Assembly: GCA_945878355.1 (NCBI GenBank)
Contig: CAMCTC010000058.1
Location: 1 to 29,524, forward strand
Direction: 5' to 3'
Source of the DNA: Bordetella parapertussis
GTDB lineage: Bacteria > Pseudomonadota > Gammaproteobacteria > Burkholderiales > Burkholderiaceae_C
DNA length: 29,524 nucleotides
A program made the translations under genes and the position numbers. Under the pieces are notes generated by a model that worked only from the letters and a program-made list of their open reading frames with translations, did no database searches and was not told the origin of the DNA. Positions 1-8,439 of this stretch are shown in pieces. Numbering within the stretch: the first letter of the stretch is position 1; each line of letters begins with the position of its first letter.

Positions 1-224
1 CCGGCTGCTACCAGCACCGGGATCATCTTGCGGTACAGGAAAGACCAGGTCGGCTCGCCGTGCATCAGCAGCACGACGGGTGCGTCGCGCGGGCCTTCGT
101 CGATGTGCGCCACGCGCAGCCCTCCCACCTGCGTGTAGTGCGGCGTGTAAGCAAAGTCGGGCAGGTCTTTGAAACATTCGTCGGGCGTGCGCAGAAAATC
201 GGTGACCTTGGGCAGGTTTGACAT
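1..224 (-). CDS. Haloalkane dehalogenase-like alpha/beta hydrolase, N-terminal part
   Basis: The gene runs off the left edge, leaving the first 74 residues. They begin [18 protein letters not shown] and include a strand-turn segment ending in [18 protein letters not shown], with HGEPTW at residues 55-60. This His-Gly-Glu-Pro-Thr-Trp oxyanion motif and the 'RTPDE.F' opening closely resemble subfamily I haloalkane dehalogenases (DhlA/DhmA-like), cytoplasmic enzymes that hydrolyse carbon-halogen bonds. The nucleophile Asp, the catalytic His and the second halide-binding residue lie outside the window, so another alpha/beta hydrolase activity, such as epoxide hydrolase, cannot be excluded. The ATG at 224-222 lies only 5 bases after the stop of the upstream metallo-hydrolase gene, so the two are probably co-transcribed. 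Confidence 0.8.
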   Translation of the reverse strand, partial: MSNLPKVTDFLRTPDECFKDLPDFAYTPHYTQVGGLRVAHIDEGPRDAPVVLLMHGEPTWSFLYRKMIPVLVAA

Positions 225-229
225 GCTGT

Positions 230-1306
230 TCAGAAGCGCCGGGCTAGGTCTATCTTCGACGACCCGGCCGGCAGGCTGATGAAGTCGCCGTCGGTGCCAA
301 CGCGGACCGGCCCGCTGAAGATGCTGCGCGCAGTGCCGACGAAGACCTGCTCCATGCCTGGCAGCGACAGCGCCGGCACGATGTGGTTGAGCAGCAGGAA
401 CCCCACCTTGGCGTCGCGCGCGGTCTCGGCGGCCTGCTCGGGTGTGGCGTGGTAGTTCTGGATGTCGTTGAAGAGTTGTTTCAGCTTGGGCCGCCCGGCT
501 TGGCCCGCGCCGTCCTCGAGCACCGCCATCAACGGCACCGACAGCGCTTCGTGCACCAGCAGGTCGACGCCCTGGGCTTCGCGCTGCACCGCGGCCGATT
601 GCTTGGTGTCGCCGCTGATCACCACGCTGCGGCCTTTGTAGCTGATGCGGTAGCCCACCGCCGGGTGGATAGGTGCATGGTCGACGCTGAAGGCCGCGAT
701 CTCCAGGTCTGCGTCCTTGAGCACCACGACCCGGCCCTCTTGTCCGATCTGGAAAGGCCGGGCCAGGCCGCCCGAGCCGCCCGCCGGCAAAGTGGCCTCG
801 CCGTGGTGGGCGACGCGGTACTGCTGGTCCTGGGCATAGGCCTGGCGCAACCCCGCGACCACCTGCTCGACCCCTTGCGGGCCGTGGACCGGCAGCGGCG
901 CGCTGTTGGACGTCGAGACCCAGTGCTGCAGCATCAGCTCGCCCAGGCCGTCGATGTGGTCGCTGTGGAAATGCGTCAGGAACACCGCCTCGATGCGGCC
1001 GTGCACAAAGCCCAGCTTGCCGATGTTGCGCGGGCTGCCGCTGCCGGCGTCGAAGATGAACAAGCGCTTGCCCGCGACCACCGCGGTGCAGGGGCCGGCG
1101 CGCCGGTCATCCGGGAACGGCGAGCCTGCGCCGCACAGGCCGACATGCAGCCCGTCGGGCAGTTCGGTCAGCGCGTCGGCGGCCAGGCGCCCGACGACGA
1201 CCCGCTTGGCCAGCGCCATGCTCAGCGGCCCGCGAAACAAGTAGGCGGCGCCGGCGGCCAGCAAGGCGGTCAGCAAGGCGTAGAGCGCGAATCGGCGTAA
1301 GGTCAT
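230..1306 (-). CDS. Membrane-anchored metallo-beta-lactamase-fold hydrolase (RNase Z/AtsA-like group)
   Basis: This is a 358-residue protein with a hydrophobic N-terminal segment at about residues 6-24, probably a signal anchor that puts the enzyme in the periplasm. The zinc site is visible as HFHSDH at 112-117, Asp233 in SGDTK, His286 in NYHATPEQ and His308. This layout matches the COG1234 group, which contains RNase Z and the metallo-beta-lactamase-type arylsulfatases such as Pseudoalteromonas AtsA. An exported anchor argues against tRNA processing. A role as hydrolase of a sulfate or other ester is an inference from the two true sulfatases nearby. The gene starts 45 bases after the SDR stop and ends 5 bases before the dehalogenase-like gene, so it sits inside the minus-strand operon. 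Confidence 0.8.
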   Translation of the reverse strand: MTLRRFALYALLTALLAAGAAYLFRGPLSMALAKRVVVGRLAADALTELPDGLHVGLCGAGSPFPDDRRAGPCTAVVAGKRLFIFDAGSGSPRNIGKLGFVHGRIEAVFLTHFHSDHIDGLGELMLQHWVSTSNSAPLPVHGPQGVEQVVAGLRQAYAQDQQYRVAHHGEATLPAGGSGGLARPFQIGQEGRVVVLKDADLEIAAFSVDHAPIHPAVGYRISYKGRSVVISGDTKQSAAVQREAQGVDLLVHEALSVPLMAVLEDGAGQAGRPKLKQLFNDIQNYHATPEQAAETARDAKVGFLLLNHIVPALSLPGMEQVFVGTARSIFSGPVRVGTDGDFISLPAGSSKIDLARRF

Positions 1307-1351
1307 GGACGGTCCTGTTCGGTTGGGGTGTTGAGCTCGGATGGCGTGGGT

Positions 1352-2155
1352 TCAGACGCCGAAGATCCGCGCCAGCCGAACCCCCAGGCCCTGGATCCAG
1401 GGCGCGACATAGCGCAGGCGAGGCCTTCGCGCCTCGCTGGCCTGGACGATGCGGGCGACGATCGTCCGCGTGTCGCGGGCTTCGAGCAGGCCGAAGATGC
1501 GCGACTCGCTGGCTTTCATCTTCGCGGTCTGGGCGTGGAAGTAGGAGTCAGGCCCCATCCAGGCGTACTTGCTGGCGGTCATCGCCTGGTTGAAACCGGT
1601 GTGGATCGCGCCGGGCTCGATCAACGCGATCTGCACCCCGGCGCCGAGCTGGTCCATCTCGGCGCGCAGTCCGGCGCCAGCGGCCGACAGCGCGAACTTG
1701 CTCATCGAGTAAGGCATCAGGAAAGGCATCGGCAGGCGCCCGGCGATCGAGCTGACGAACAGCACCGTGCCGCGCCGGCGCGCGATCATGCCGCGCAGCG
1801 CGAGCTGGGTCAGCGCTATCGTCGCGAAGACGTTGACCTCGAAGACCCGGCGGATCCGGTCGACATCGACCTCGGCCAGCGAGCCCGATTCGCCGACGCC
1901 GGCGTTGTTGATCAACACGTCGAGCTCGATCGGCAGCAACAGTTCGCGGTCGGCTGGCGAGGCGATGTCGAGTTTGAAGACCTCGAGCGCCTGGCCCCTG
2001 GCCTGGCCCCTGGCCTGGCATTCGGCGCGCAAGACCTGCGCCTGGGCCTCGTCGAAGGTGGTCGCGATGACGCGGTGGCCGCGCGCGGCCAGCGCAAACG
2101 CCGCGTCGCGGCCGATGCCGCTGCCAGCGCCAGTGATCAGGATTGTTTTTTTCAT
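1352..2155 (-). CDS. Short-chain dehydrogenase/reductase
   Basis: This is a 267-residue classical SDR, predicted cytoplasmic. The dinucleotide-binding TGAGSGIG lies at 8-15, NNAG at 83-86, the active-site Asn at 108, Ser136, and the YSMSK motif at 149-153 (Tyr149, Lys153), so the enzyme should be catalytically competent as an NAD(P)-dependent alcohol dehydrogenase or ketoreductase. Residues 47-56 read QARGQARGQA, the product of a 12-base tandem duplication in a surface helix region. The start ATG overlaps the upstream stop as ATGA (2155-2152), which indicates translational coupling to the propeller-like gene. The substrate is unknown; the neighbouring sulfatase suggests an alcohol exposed by desulfation, which is only an inference. 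Confidence 0.88.
   Translation of the reverse strand: MKKTILITGAGSGIGRDAAFALAARGHRVIATTFDEAQAQVLRAECQARGQARGQALEVFKLDIASPADRELLLPIELDVLINNAGVGESGSLAEVDVDRIRRVFEVNVFATIALTQLALRGMIARRRGTVLFVSSIAGRLPMPFLMPYSMSKFALSAAGAGLRAEMDQLGAGVQIALIEPGAIHTGFNQAMTASKYAWMGPDSYFHAQTAKMKASESRIFGLLEARDTRTIVARIVQASEARRPRLRYVAPWIQGLGVRLARIFGV
1991..2020. repeat. 12-base tandem repeat inside the SDR gene
   Basis: The unit ctggcccctggc occurs at 1991-2002 and 2003-2014, followed by ctggc of a third copy. It is in frame and adds Ala-Arg-Gly-Gln units to the SDR, so it changes protein length without breaking the reading frame. Confidence 0.9.
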
Positions 2156-3396
2156 TGCACGAACACCCTGGCCAGCCGGCCCATGGAAGACCAGTAGAAG
2201 TCACGCCCCCAACCCGGGCTGGGAAAGACCACGCCTTGCATCAGGCCGCCGCTGCGCACCCGGCTGCGCTCCAGGCCTGAGGCGATGTCGAGCACCACCA
2301 CCTCTTCGCCGTGGCGGCGGTAGTCGTTGATCACGAGTTCGCCGCTGTCGGGGTAGAGGATCATGTGGCTGGCGCAGCCGAAGGGCTGGCGCTGCCACAG
2401 CGGTTTCAGACCGGCATCGGCGTCGATGCGCCAAGCCTGCAGGTGGCGGTTCGCCGAGTCGTAGCCGACCGCGATGCGCCGCCGCAAGTCGATCAGCGGC
2501 GGGTTGGTGATGCTGCCGCCGGCCAGGCCGCTGACCGGTAGCGCCAGGTGGTCGCGCGCGTCGATCATCGACACCCGGATCAGGCGGTTGGCGCTGCGGC
2601 AGACGCCGGCGCCGATCATCCGGTACCGATAGCGGTGGTCGCCGTTGTCCATGAACCAGGCATGCTGGCCATCGAGCACAGCGTCCCAGCCATGGCTTTG
2701 CGCGCTGCTGCCGATGTAGTCGAAGCGCCATTCGGGGTCTAGCAGCAGGCGCTGGGCGATGTCGTCCCAGTGGTAGCGATAGACCGTCCTGATGCCGACC
2801 AGGTAGACCGTGTTGCCCCAGGCGCTGAGCCTGGCCACCGAGGGCTCGGGTGCATCGAGGTCGGGCGCTGCGCGGCCCAGCGTCTCGGGGTCGAGCACGG
2901 TCAGCCGCGCCGGGCAGGTCTGCGACAGGTTCTTGGTGACGATCAGCCCGTTGTCGAGGATCACGAAGGAGTTGTAGGGCTGGTCCAGCGGCAGCTCGCA
3001 GCAGGCGAGCGGCGCACAGGCTCGGTCAAGCCGGTGCGCGTGGCGGCCGTAGACGACGTAGAGCCCGCTGTTGCGGTGCAAGGCCATGCCACCGGGCCAC
3101 ATCGGGCCGCCGGCCAGCCGGGGTGATCGCAGCCGGGTCTTCAGGTTCAGCGGGTCGATCAGCTCGACACAGGCGCTGGTGGGCAGGCCGACGTGCGCGC
3201 GCAACGCCGAGTGCGTCAGCAGGTAGACCTCGCCGGGCGCACCCAGCAGCGTCATCGTCGACAAGCAGGTACGGCGGGTGACGCAGCCCAGCGTCTCGCC
3301 GGCACGCAGCGCCAGCCCAGCGCCGCTGCGAGGACTCTGCAGCCTGGCCGGGCCGCCGTCCTCGCCCGGCCAGGGGCTGGCGAGGTAGCCACTCAT
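2152..3396 (-). CDS. Uncharacterised propeller-like protein in sulfatase operon
   Basis: This is a 414-residue protein of no family I can name with confidence. It shows repeating units of beta-strand character with Asp/Gly turns, for example VYLLTHSAL, GLYVVYGRH, TVYLVGIRTVYRYHW, HAWFMDNGDHRYRY and ELVINDYRRHGEEVVVLDIASG. This pattern is typical of a six- to eight-bladed beta-propeller of the PQQ/WD/SMP-30 kind. No signal peptide or membrane segment is visible at the chosen ATG, although a secreted sulfatase precedes it in the operon. Both ends overlap neighbours as ATGA: its start overlaps the sulfatase stop (3396-3393) and its stop overlaps the SDR start. Such coupling argues for a role linked to the same pathway. 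A lactonase or a binding protein is possible, without direct evidence. Confidence 0.75.
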   Translation of the reverse strand: MSGYLASPWPGEDGGPARLQSPRSGAGLALRAGETLGCVTRRTCLSTMTLLGAPGEVYLLTHSALRAHVGLPTSACVELIDPLNLKTRLRSPRLAGGPMWPGGMALHRNSGLYVVYGRHAHRLDRACAPLACCELPLDQPYNSFVILDNGLIVTKNLSQTCPARLTVLDPETLGRAAPDLDAPEPSVARLSAWGNTVYLVGIRTVYRYHWDDIAQRLLLDPEWRFDYIGSSAQSHGWDAVLDGQHAWFMDNGDHRYRYRMIGAGVCRSANRLIRVSMIDARDHLALPVSGLAGGSITNPPLIDLRRRIAVGYDSANRHLQAWRIDADAGLKPLWQRQPFGCASHMILYPDSGELVINDYRRHGEEVVVLDIASGLERSRVRSGGLMQGVVFPSPGWGRDFYWSSMGRLARVFVQ

Positions 3397-5165
3397 GGCT
3401 TGCGGCTAGCCCGTTGGCGGCGCCAGCGCAACGCCAACCACGCCAGCAGGCCTGCGGCCAGTGCCAGCGCGGGGTAGCGCCAGCGCGGCAGGTAGACGTT
3501 GACCAATGAGTTGATCAGCACCTGGCGGATCGGGTCGTAGCCCTCGGGCATCGCCAGCACGCCATGGGCTTGGGCCCAGGCCGCGTAGCGGGCCTGCATG
3601 GCTTTGAAGGCCTCGGGCTGCGCTTGCTGCAGGTCGCGGGTCTCGCCGGGGTCGCGGCGGATGTCGTAGAGATGCCATTGGCCGTCGCCGACCGGTGCGA
3701 TGTTGCGTATCAGCTTCAGGTCACCCTGGAACAACGCCTGGTTGCCTGACAGCTCGTAGCCTATCGCCTCGTCGGGCGCATGTACCCGGTCGGATTGGCC
3801 CATCAGCAGCGGCAGCATGCTGGTGCCGGCCAGCGGCTCGATCGGCCGGCCCTGGTAGCTGTTGCCCGGGCGCGCGACCTGCGCCAAGTCGAGCAAGGTC
3901 GGGACGATGTCGTTGACATGGGCCAGGCTGTGCGCGATCCGGTCTTGCGGCATGCCAGGAATGCCCGAGACGATCAGCGGCACCCGGATGCCGCCTTCTC
4001 CCGAGTAGAACTTGTAGGTGCTCAGCGGTGACGCGGCGGCGCTGGCCCAACTCGGCCCGATCACGCTGTAAGCCCCTTTGGCGCCGAGCTGGTCGACATC
4101 GCGGTTGTAATTGAGGTCCAGCCACCAGCGCCCGAGCGTGACGGCATAGGGGTCGGAAGCTTCGGCGCCGTTGTCCGACAGGAAGACGAAAACGGTGTTG
4201 TCGTACTCGCCGCTGGACTTGAGGTGGGCGATCAGCCTGCCGACATGGAAGTCCATCGCTTCGGCCATCGCCGCGTAGACCTCCATCCGCCTGGCCTGGT
4301 AGGCCTGCTCTGCAGGGCTGAGCTTGTCCCAGTCGGTGCTGGTGGCCATCGTCACCATCGCGGTGTCGGGCGGCACCAACCCGAGCGCGACCGCTTTGTC
4401 GCGCCGCGCCTGGCGCAGCGCGGTCCAACCGGCCTGGTAGCGGCCTTGGTATTTGGCGATGAATTCCTTGGGCGCCTGCAACGGGATGTGGTTGGCCTGG
4501 AACGCCACATAGGCGAAGAAGGGCTTGCCCGAGCCCGCACCAGCGCGCAGGTAGTCGATCGTCTTGTCGACATAGAACTGCGAGGAGTAGAACTCCTTGG
4601 GCATCACGGCCTCGCGGCCGTCCTCGAACCAATACACCTTGTCGGTCAGGTCGAGGTAGCGTTTGCCGGTTTCCCAGTTGTCCGAGCCGCTGTCACCCTG
4701 GACCAGCGAGCGGTCGAAACCACGCGCCGGCGGCAGGTTGTGCGGCTCCCTGCCGACATGCCATTTGCCGGCGACCGAGGTGCGGTAACCGCCGTCGCGC
4801 AGCAAGGATGCGACCGTGACGACCCGGTCGTTGAGCACGCCGAGGTAGCCGGGTTTGCCGACATGCGACTGCGGGATCGTCTCGCGCATGTTGCCCACGC
4901 CGTTGCGGTGGTTGTCGACGCCGGTCAGCAGCATCGAGCGGGTCGGCGAGCAAGACGCGGTGACGTGGAAGTTGGCAAAGCGCATGCCGTGCCGCGCCAG
5001 CGTGTCGAGGTTGGGCGTGGCGATCTCGCCGCCGTAGGCGCCAACGTCGCTGAAACCCCAGTCGTCGGCCAGCAGCAGCACGATGTTGGGTCTCGTGGCG
5101 GCCTGCGCTGCGCCGGCCGCGAGCAGGCCCAGCGCCAGCAGCCAGCGGCGCAAGCCCTCAGGCAA
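3393..5165 (-). CDS. Periplasmic sulfatase with C-terminal membrane anchor
   Basis: This is a 590-residue type I sulfatase (alkaline phosphatase superfamily), which hydrolyses sulfate esters. A signal peptide ends near AQA (residue 22). The calcium-binding Asp pair is at 34-35 (LADDWG), and the sulfatase signature CSPTR lies at 72-76, with Cys72 the residue expected to be oxidised to formylglycine. GKWHVG and FLSDNGAE are further family motifs. The C-terminus has a hydrophobic stretch at about 565-580 followed by RWRRQRASRKP, which would fix the enzyme to the inner membrane with the catalytic domain in the periplasm. The start is a TTG (5165-5163) within TTGCCTGA, overlapping the stop of the preceding small gene by 8 bases; another TTG four codons later is possible. 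A maturase is encoded at 15122-16159. Confidence 0.9.
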   Translation of the reverse strand: MPEGLRRWLLALGLLAAGAAQAATRPNIVLLLADDWGFSDVGAYGGEIATPNLDTLARHGMRFANFHVTASCSPTRSMLLTGVDNHRNGVGNMRETIPQSHVGKPGYLGVLNDRVVTVASLLRDGGYRTSVAGKWHVGREPHNLPPARGFDRSLVQGDSGSDNWETGKRYLDLTDKVYWFEDGREAVMPKEFYSSQFYVDKTIDYLRAGAGSGKPFFAYVAFQANHIPLQAPKEFIAKYQGRYQAGWTALRQARRDKAVALGLVPPDTAMVTMATSTDWDKLSPAEQAYQARRMEVYAAMAEAMDFHVGRLIAHLKSSGEYDNTVFVFLSDNGAEASDPYAVTLGRWWLDLNYNRDVDQLGAKGAYSVIGPSWASAAASPLSTYKFYSGEGGIRVPLIVSGIPGMPQDRIAHSLAHVNDIVPTLLDLAQVARPGNSYQGRPIEPLAGTSMLPLLMGQSDRVHAPDEAIGYELSGNQALFQGDLKLIRNIAPVGDGQWHLYDIRRDPGETRDLQQAQPEAFKAMQARYAAWAQAHGVLAMPEGYDPIRQVLINSLVNVYLPRWRYPALALAAGLLAWLALRWRRQRASRKP

Positions 5166-5436
5166 GGCGCTGGGCCTTGTCGCGCGCGGCCTGGTCGGCC
5201 ATCGGCTTCCAGTGCAGCAGGCCGAACAGCAGCGTCAACACGACGCTCGCCGCCAACGGGCCGCGGTACAGGCGCACATGCTTGAACACGAACAGCAGTT
5301 CGAGCGCATGGATCGCCAGCAAGCCACCGGCAACCCAGGTCACACGCGGCATCGCGCCCGGGCTCAGCAGGCCGCTCAGGCTGGCCAGCGCGAGCGTGTA
5401 GGCGGCGATGCAAGCGGCTTTCAGCAACAAGTTCAT
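5158..5436 (-). CDS. Small three-helix membrane protein (DUF1145-like)
   Basis: This is a 92-residue protein made mostly of three hydrophobic segments (about 4-22, 30-48 and 56-74), with a charged tail KPMADQAARDKAQRLA. The size, the 'HALELLFVFKHV' segment and the 'LLHWKP' end suggest the small inner-membrane family DUF1145, but the match is from memory and loose. I chose the ATG at 5436-5434 because GGAAA lies about 7 bases upstream and the protein begins directly with a membrane helix. An in-frame upstream ATG (5541) would add 35 polar residues in a region with a candidate regulatory site. The gene is the first of the minus-strand sulfatase operon and overlaps the sulfatase start. Confidence 0.7.
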   Translation of the reverse strand: MNLLLKAACIAAYTLALASLSGLLSPGAMPRVTWVAGGLLAIHALELLFVFKHVRLYRGPLAASVVLTLLFGLLHWKPMADQAARDKAQRLA

Positions 5437-5540
5437 GTCGGGTTTCCGTTGGGGGCGGATGAATGGTTGGGCTTGCGCAAGCGTTGTTGGGTCGCCTGCC
5501 GCTGACTCGCAGTACGCGCTGCAGCTTGACCCTCCATACA

Positions 5541-5567
5541 CTACTGCATTGATTAAGCTGACTGTAG
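5541..5567. promoter_or_regulatory. Candidate operator between the sulfatase operon and the TetR gene
   Basis: The 216-base divergent interval 5437-5652 is locally AT-rich at 5541-5580. Inside it, CTACTG (5541-5546) and CTGTAG (5562-5567) form an imperfect inverted repeat with a 15-base spacer. A TTGATT at 5549-5554 with TATCCA at 5570-5575 could be a weak plus-strand promoter, although the 15-base spacing is short. It is a plausible binding place for the adjacent TetR protein. This is inference from position and symmetry only. Confidence 0.3.
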
Positions 5568-5652
5568 CCTATCCATCATGACGGCCCGGCAGGCCAAGGT
5601 ATCCTCGCTCGGCGGCTTGCTGAACCGGCGGCGGTCTGAAACAAGGTGAGCG

Positions 5653-6318
5653 ATGAACGACGGATCAGGAACGAGGGCATCGTTGCCCATGGCCCGGCCT
5701 GCCGCCAAGCATGGCAAGCGCAGCGACGCGCAGCGCCTGGGCCGCGATGACTGGTTGGACGCCGCTTTCGACGCGGTGGTCGACGGCGGATTCGACCAGT
5801 TGCGCGTGGTCGCGCTGGCGCAGACGTTGGGCGTGACGCGAGGCAGCTTCTACTGGCACTTCGCCGACCATGCGGATCTGGTCAAGGTCTTGCTGGCGCG
5901 TTGGCAGCAGCGTGAGATCGCCGAGGACCTGCGGATACAGGCCGAGTCGAGCGATGACCCAGAGGCCGATCTGCTGCGACTGCTGGACCTGGCGCTGGCG
6001 CGAGGCGGCGCCGACCTGAAGGACTTGCGCTTCGAACTCGCGCTGCGTGGCCTGGGTCGGCGCGACCCTTGCGTGGCGCAGATGCTGGTCGAAGTCGACG
6101 CCGCTCGGATGGCGTTGTTCGAGGCCAAGTTTCTGCGCCTGACCCGCGACGTCAAATCCGCCACCGACCTGGCCGCGCTGTTCTACCTCGCGGTGACCGG
6201 TGGGTTTCAGGCGCTGGCCCGGCCCAACAGCAGCGCCAGGATGGCCGATTACATCCGCAGCGTGATCGCCGACCACCTGATCCGGCGCCAGGCCGTGGCT
6301 GTCCCGGCCCAAGCCTGA
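5653..6318 (+). CDS. TetR family transcriptional regulator
   Basis: This is a 221-residue regulator with a TetR-type N-terminal DNA-binding domain at about residues 31-80. The helix-turn-helix reads LRVVALAQTLGVTRGSFYWHF, and the 'FYWHFADHADLVKVLL' continuation is diagnostic of the family. The remaining helical part (about 85-215) would bind an unidentified ligand and form the dimer. The ATG at 5653 is preceded by AAGGTG. The gene diverges from the minus-strand sulfatase operon and lies 51 bases upstream of an SDR gene on the same strand. By analogy with other TetR members it probably represses one or both, releasing on binding a pathway intermediate. Confidence 0.9.
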   Translation: MNDGSGTRASLPMARPAAKHGKRSDAQRLGRDDWLDAAFDAVVDGGFDQLRVVALAQTLGVTRGSFYWHFADHADLVKVLLARWQQREIAEDLRIQAESSDDPEADLLRLLDLALARGGADLKDLRFELALRGLGRRDPCVAQMLVEVDAARMALFEAKFLRLTRDVKSATDLAALFYLAVTGGFQALARPNSSARMADYIRSVIADHLIRRQAVAVPAQA

Positions 6319-6369
6319 AGCGCGCGCTGCGCCACAATCGGCGACAGCATTTTCAACAGGAGCATCAGC

Positions 6370-7176
6370 ATGTCAGGACGGCTTGAAAACAAGGTTGCAA
6401 TCATCACTGGCGCAGGCTCGGGCATCGGCCGGGCGGCGGCGCTGCTGTTCGCCAGCGAGGGCGCCAAGCTGGTGCTGGGCGACAAGTCCGCCGCGGTACA
6501 CGACACCGCACGCAGCGTAGTCGAGGCCGGTGGCGAGGCCACCGCGCTGCAGATCGACGCCGGTCTCGAGTCCGATGTGGCGCTGCTGGTGGCCACCGCG
6601 AAGTCTGCTTATGGCCAACTCGACGTCGCTTTTGCCAACGCCGGCATCTCGGGCGGCCGGGACGGCATCTTCGACCTGACGCCCGAGGTCTGGACCGAGA
6701 TCCTGCGCGTCAACTTGATCGGTCCCTGGCTGATGGTCAAGCACGCCGGCAAGGCGATGGCCGACGCCGGCCGCGGCGGGTCGATCATCTGCACGGCTTC
6801 GGTCGCAGGCATACGTTCGGGCGCTGGCGGTCCGGCTTATTCGGCGTCCAAGGCCGGTGTGATCAACCTGGCGATGGTCTCGGCCCAGCAGTTGTGCGAG
6901 ACCAATGTACGGGTCAATGCGATCTGCCCCGGGTTGACCGAGACTGGCATGACGCGGCCGACCTTCGAGTACGCCAAGGACAAGGGCGTGAGCCACAAGC
7001 TGGGCCGGCTCAACCCGCTGCGCCGTGCCGCTCAGCCCGATGAGCTGGCCCAGGTCGCGCTGTTCCTGGCTTCGGACCAGTCGAGCTATGTCAACGGCCA
7101 GGCCATCGCGGTCGATGGCGGGCTGTCGAGCTCGCACCCGGTGACGCGGCAGATGACGGGCCAGACGGCGGTCTGA
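6370..7176 (+). CDS. Short-chain dehydrogenase/reductase, probably NAD-dependent
   Basis: This is a 268-residue classical SDR with all key residues: TGAGSGIG at 13-20, Asp38 after the second strand (VLGDKS), which favours NAD(H) over NADP(H), NAG at 90-92, Ser144, Tyr157 and Lys161 (YSASK), and the C-terminal DGG..S segment. It oxidises a secondary alcohol or reduces a ketone; sequence alone does not fix the substrate. The overall look ([19 protein letters not shown] opening) resembles hydroxysteroid and cyclic alcohol dehydrogenases. The start ATG has AGGAG (6358-6362) seven bases upstream. It follows the TetR gene on the same strand and converges on the GST gene. Confidence 0.9.
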   Translation: MSGRLENKVAIITGAGSGIGRAAALLFASEGAKLVLGDKSAAVHDTARSVVEAGGEATALQIDAGLESDVALLVATAKSAYGQLDVAFANAGISGGRDGIFDLTPEVWTEILRVNLIGPWLMVKHAGKAMADAGRGGSIICTASVAGIRSGAGGPAYSASKAGVINLAMVSAQQLCETNVRVNAICPGLTETGMTRPTFEYAKDKGVSHKLGRLNPLRRAAQPDELAQVALFLASDQSSYVNGQAIAVDGGLSSSHPVTRQMTGQTAV

Positions 7177-7204
7177 AACCGCCCGCCCGTGCCGGCGCTG
7201 TGCG

Positions 7205-8275
7205 TTAGGCGGCCAGCCCGAAGATCGGGCCGCAGCCGGTGCCGGCCAGCGCCCGGTCGAAGCGCTGGCGCGCATCCGGAGCCAGCGCCTGGTGATCGCG
7301 CCGCAACCAGGCCAGGCACTTGCCCTGGTAGGGGAAGGCTTGCTGGACCCAGGGCTTGCCGTCGATTTTGGTCTTGAACTCGGTGGCACCGGTCTGCAGC
7401 GCGGCCGCGTTGGCCAGCATCGCCGCCGGGTAGACGCGGCCGATCTCGCGCAGCAGCGCGATCACCGTGGCCGGCAGCGCAGCGCAGTCCAACCACTGCG
7501 CATCGGTCGGCTCGAGCCCGCAATGGTCTTCCATGCTGCCGACCCAGGCATAGACCCGCGGCGCACGCTGCAGCGTCAAGGCCATCGAGGTCGGGTCGAA
7601 GTGCGCGAGCTGGGTCAGTTGGCCGTAGACGCCGAAGTCGGCCGCGCCGGGTCGCTCGCCCAGCAAGAAGCGGTGCCCGCGCAGATGGTTTTCGAACGCG
7701 TCGATGAAACGCACATAGCTCGCCTCGATCACCGGCCCGGTGATCTCGTTGGAGCCGACGAAGCGCAGGCGCGGGATCTGGCGGTCGCGGATCGAGGTCG
7801 CCATCGTCTCGAGCGTGGCATCGTCCATCGGCCCGAGTGCCCAGCAAGGCAGGATCAAGCCGGCTTTGTGGATGTCGTCGGCATAGCGCCAGCGGTAGTG
7901 GAACATCGCCTTGGTCAGCCATTCGTCGGCGTAGTCCTCGATCAGCGCGTCGATCAGCGCGAGCGCAGGGTCGGCCGGCACCGCGTGGCGGCCGGCAAAC
8001 TGGGCTTCGAAGCGCCGGATCAGCGGTGTCGAGTCGGTCACCGCTTCGAGCTTGCCGTCGGCACCGGGCAGGTAGAAGGTCGGCAGCAGGTGCACCTTGG
8101 CGCTGGGCAGGCCGGGCACGCCGCGCGAGGCCTGTATCAGCCTGTAGGGGATGCGCCGGTAGCGCAGCAGCGCGACCATCTTGCGGGTGTAGGGCGAGCC
8201 CGGCACGCCGCTGAGCAGCAGCGCGCCGTCAGCGGTGGATCCTGCGGGGGTGGGGACTTCATGGGCAGCAGACAT
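7205..8275 (-). CDS. Glutathione S-transferase family protein, long form
   Basis: This is a 356-residue protein. The N-terminal thioredoxin-like domain (about 15-100) carries SGVPGSPYTRKMVALLRYR, with the Ser-Pro-Tyr-Thr-Arg-Lys segment at the usual glutathione site, then LPTFYLPG and DSTPLIRRFE, the cis-Pro and SN..I motifs of the fold. An all-helical C-terminal domain follows (about 105-240), and then roughly 100 extra residues, so the protein is longer than common GSTs of 200-230 residues. I chose the ATG at 8275 rather than 8281 because GAGGA lies six bases upstream of it, while the first ATG abuts the same ribosome site. The gene diverges from a VOC gene across an interval with repeats. 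Its role may be conjugation, isomerisation or peroxide reduction. Confidence 0.82.
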   Translation of the reverse strand: MSAAHEVPTPAGSTADGALLLSGVPGSPYTRKMVALLRYRRIPYRLIQASRGVPGLPSAKVHLLPTFYLPGADGKLEAVTDSTPLIRRFEAQFAGRHAVPADPALALIDALIEDYADEWLTKAMFHYRWRYADDIHKAGLILPCWALGPMDDATLETMATSIRDRQIPRLRFVGSNEITGPVIEASYVRFIDAFENHLRGHRFLLGERPGAADFGVYGQLTQLAHFDPTSMALTLQRAPRVYAWVGSMEDHCGLEPTDAQWLDCAALPATVIALLREIGRVYPAAMLANAAALQTGATEFKTKIDGKPWVQQAFPYQGKCLAWLRRDHQALAPDARQRFDRALAGTGCGPIFGLAA

Positions 8276-8318
8276 CAGCATTCCTCGAAAATAGTAGCTG
8301 GCCGACGCTGGCCATGGT

Positions 8319-8349
8319 TTGTCGAATCGCTTGTCGAATCGTTTGTCGG
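8319..8349. promoter_or_regulatory. 12-base direct repeats in the GST/VOC divergent interval
   Basis: Three head-to-tail copies start at 8319 (ttgtcgaatcgc), 8331 (ttgtcgaatcgt) and 8343 (ttgtcgg, partial). They lie about 45 bases upstream of the GST start and 90 bases upstream of the VOC start. Direct repeats at a fixed 12-base period in a divergent interval could be operators or the trace of a tandem duplication. No regulator gene adjoins them. Confidence 0.5.
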
Positions 8350-8439
8350 TGACTTCTTGCGGGTCTGTGGTCTCGCGGGTGACTGCTACTGCCGCCCGGC
8401 CGGGTCAGAGTCGTGGCCCATCAACACAAGGAGACCCTC

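Noticed and set aside
383..1300. 305-codon plus-strand frame
   Set aside because: Antisense shadow of the MBL-fold hydrolase; Ala/Arg/Val/Gln-rich translation without motifs.
4224..5285. 353-codon plus-strand frame
   Set aside because: Antisense shadow of the first sulfatase, with no recognisable domain.
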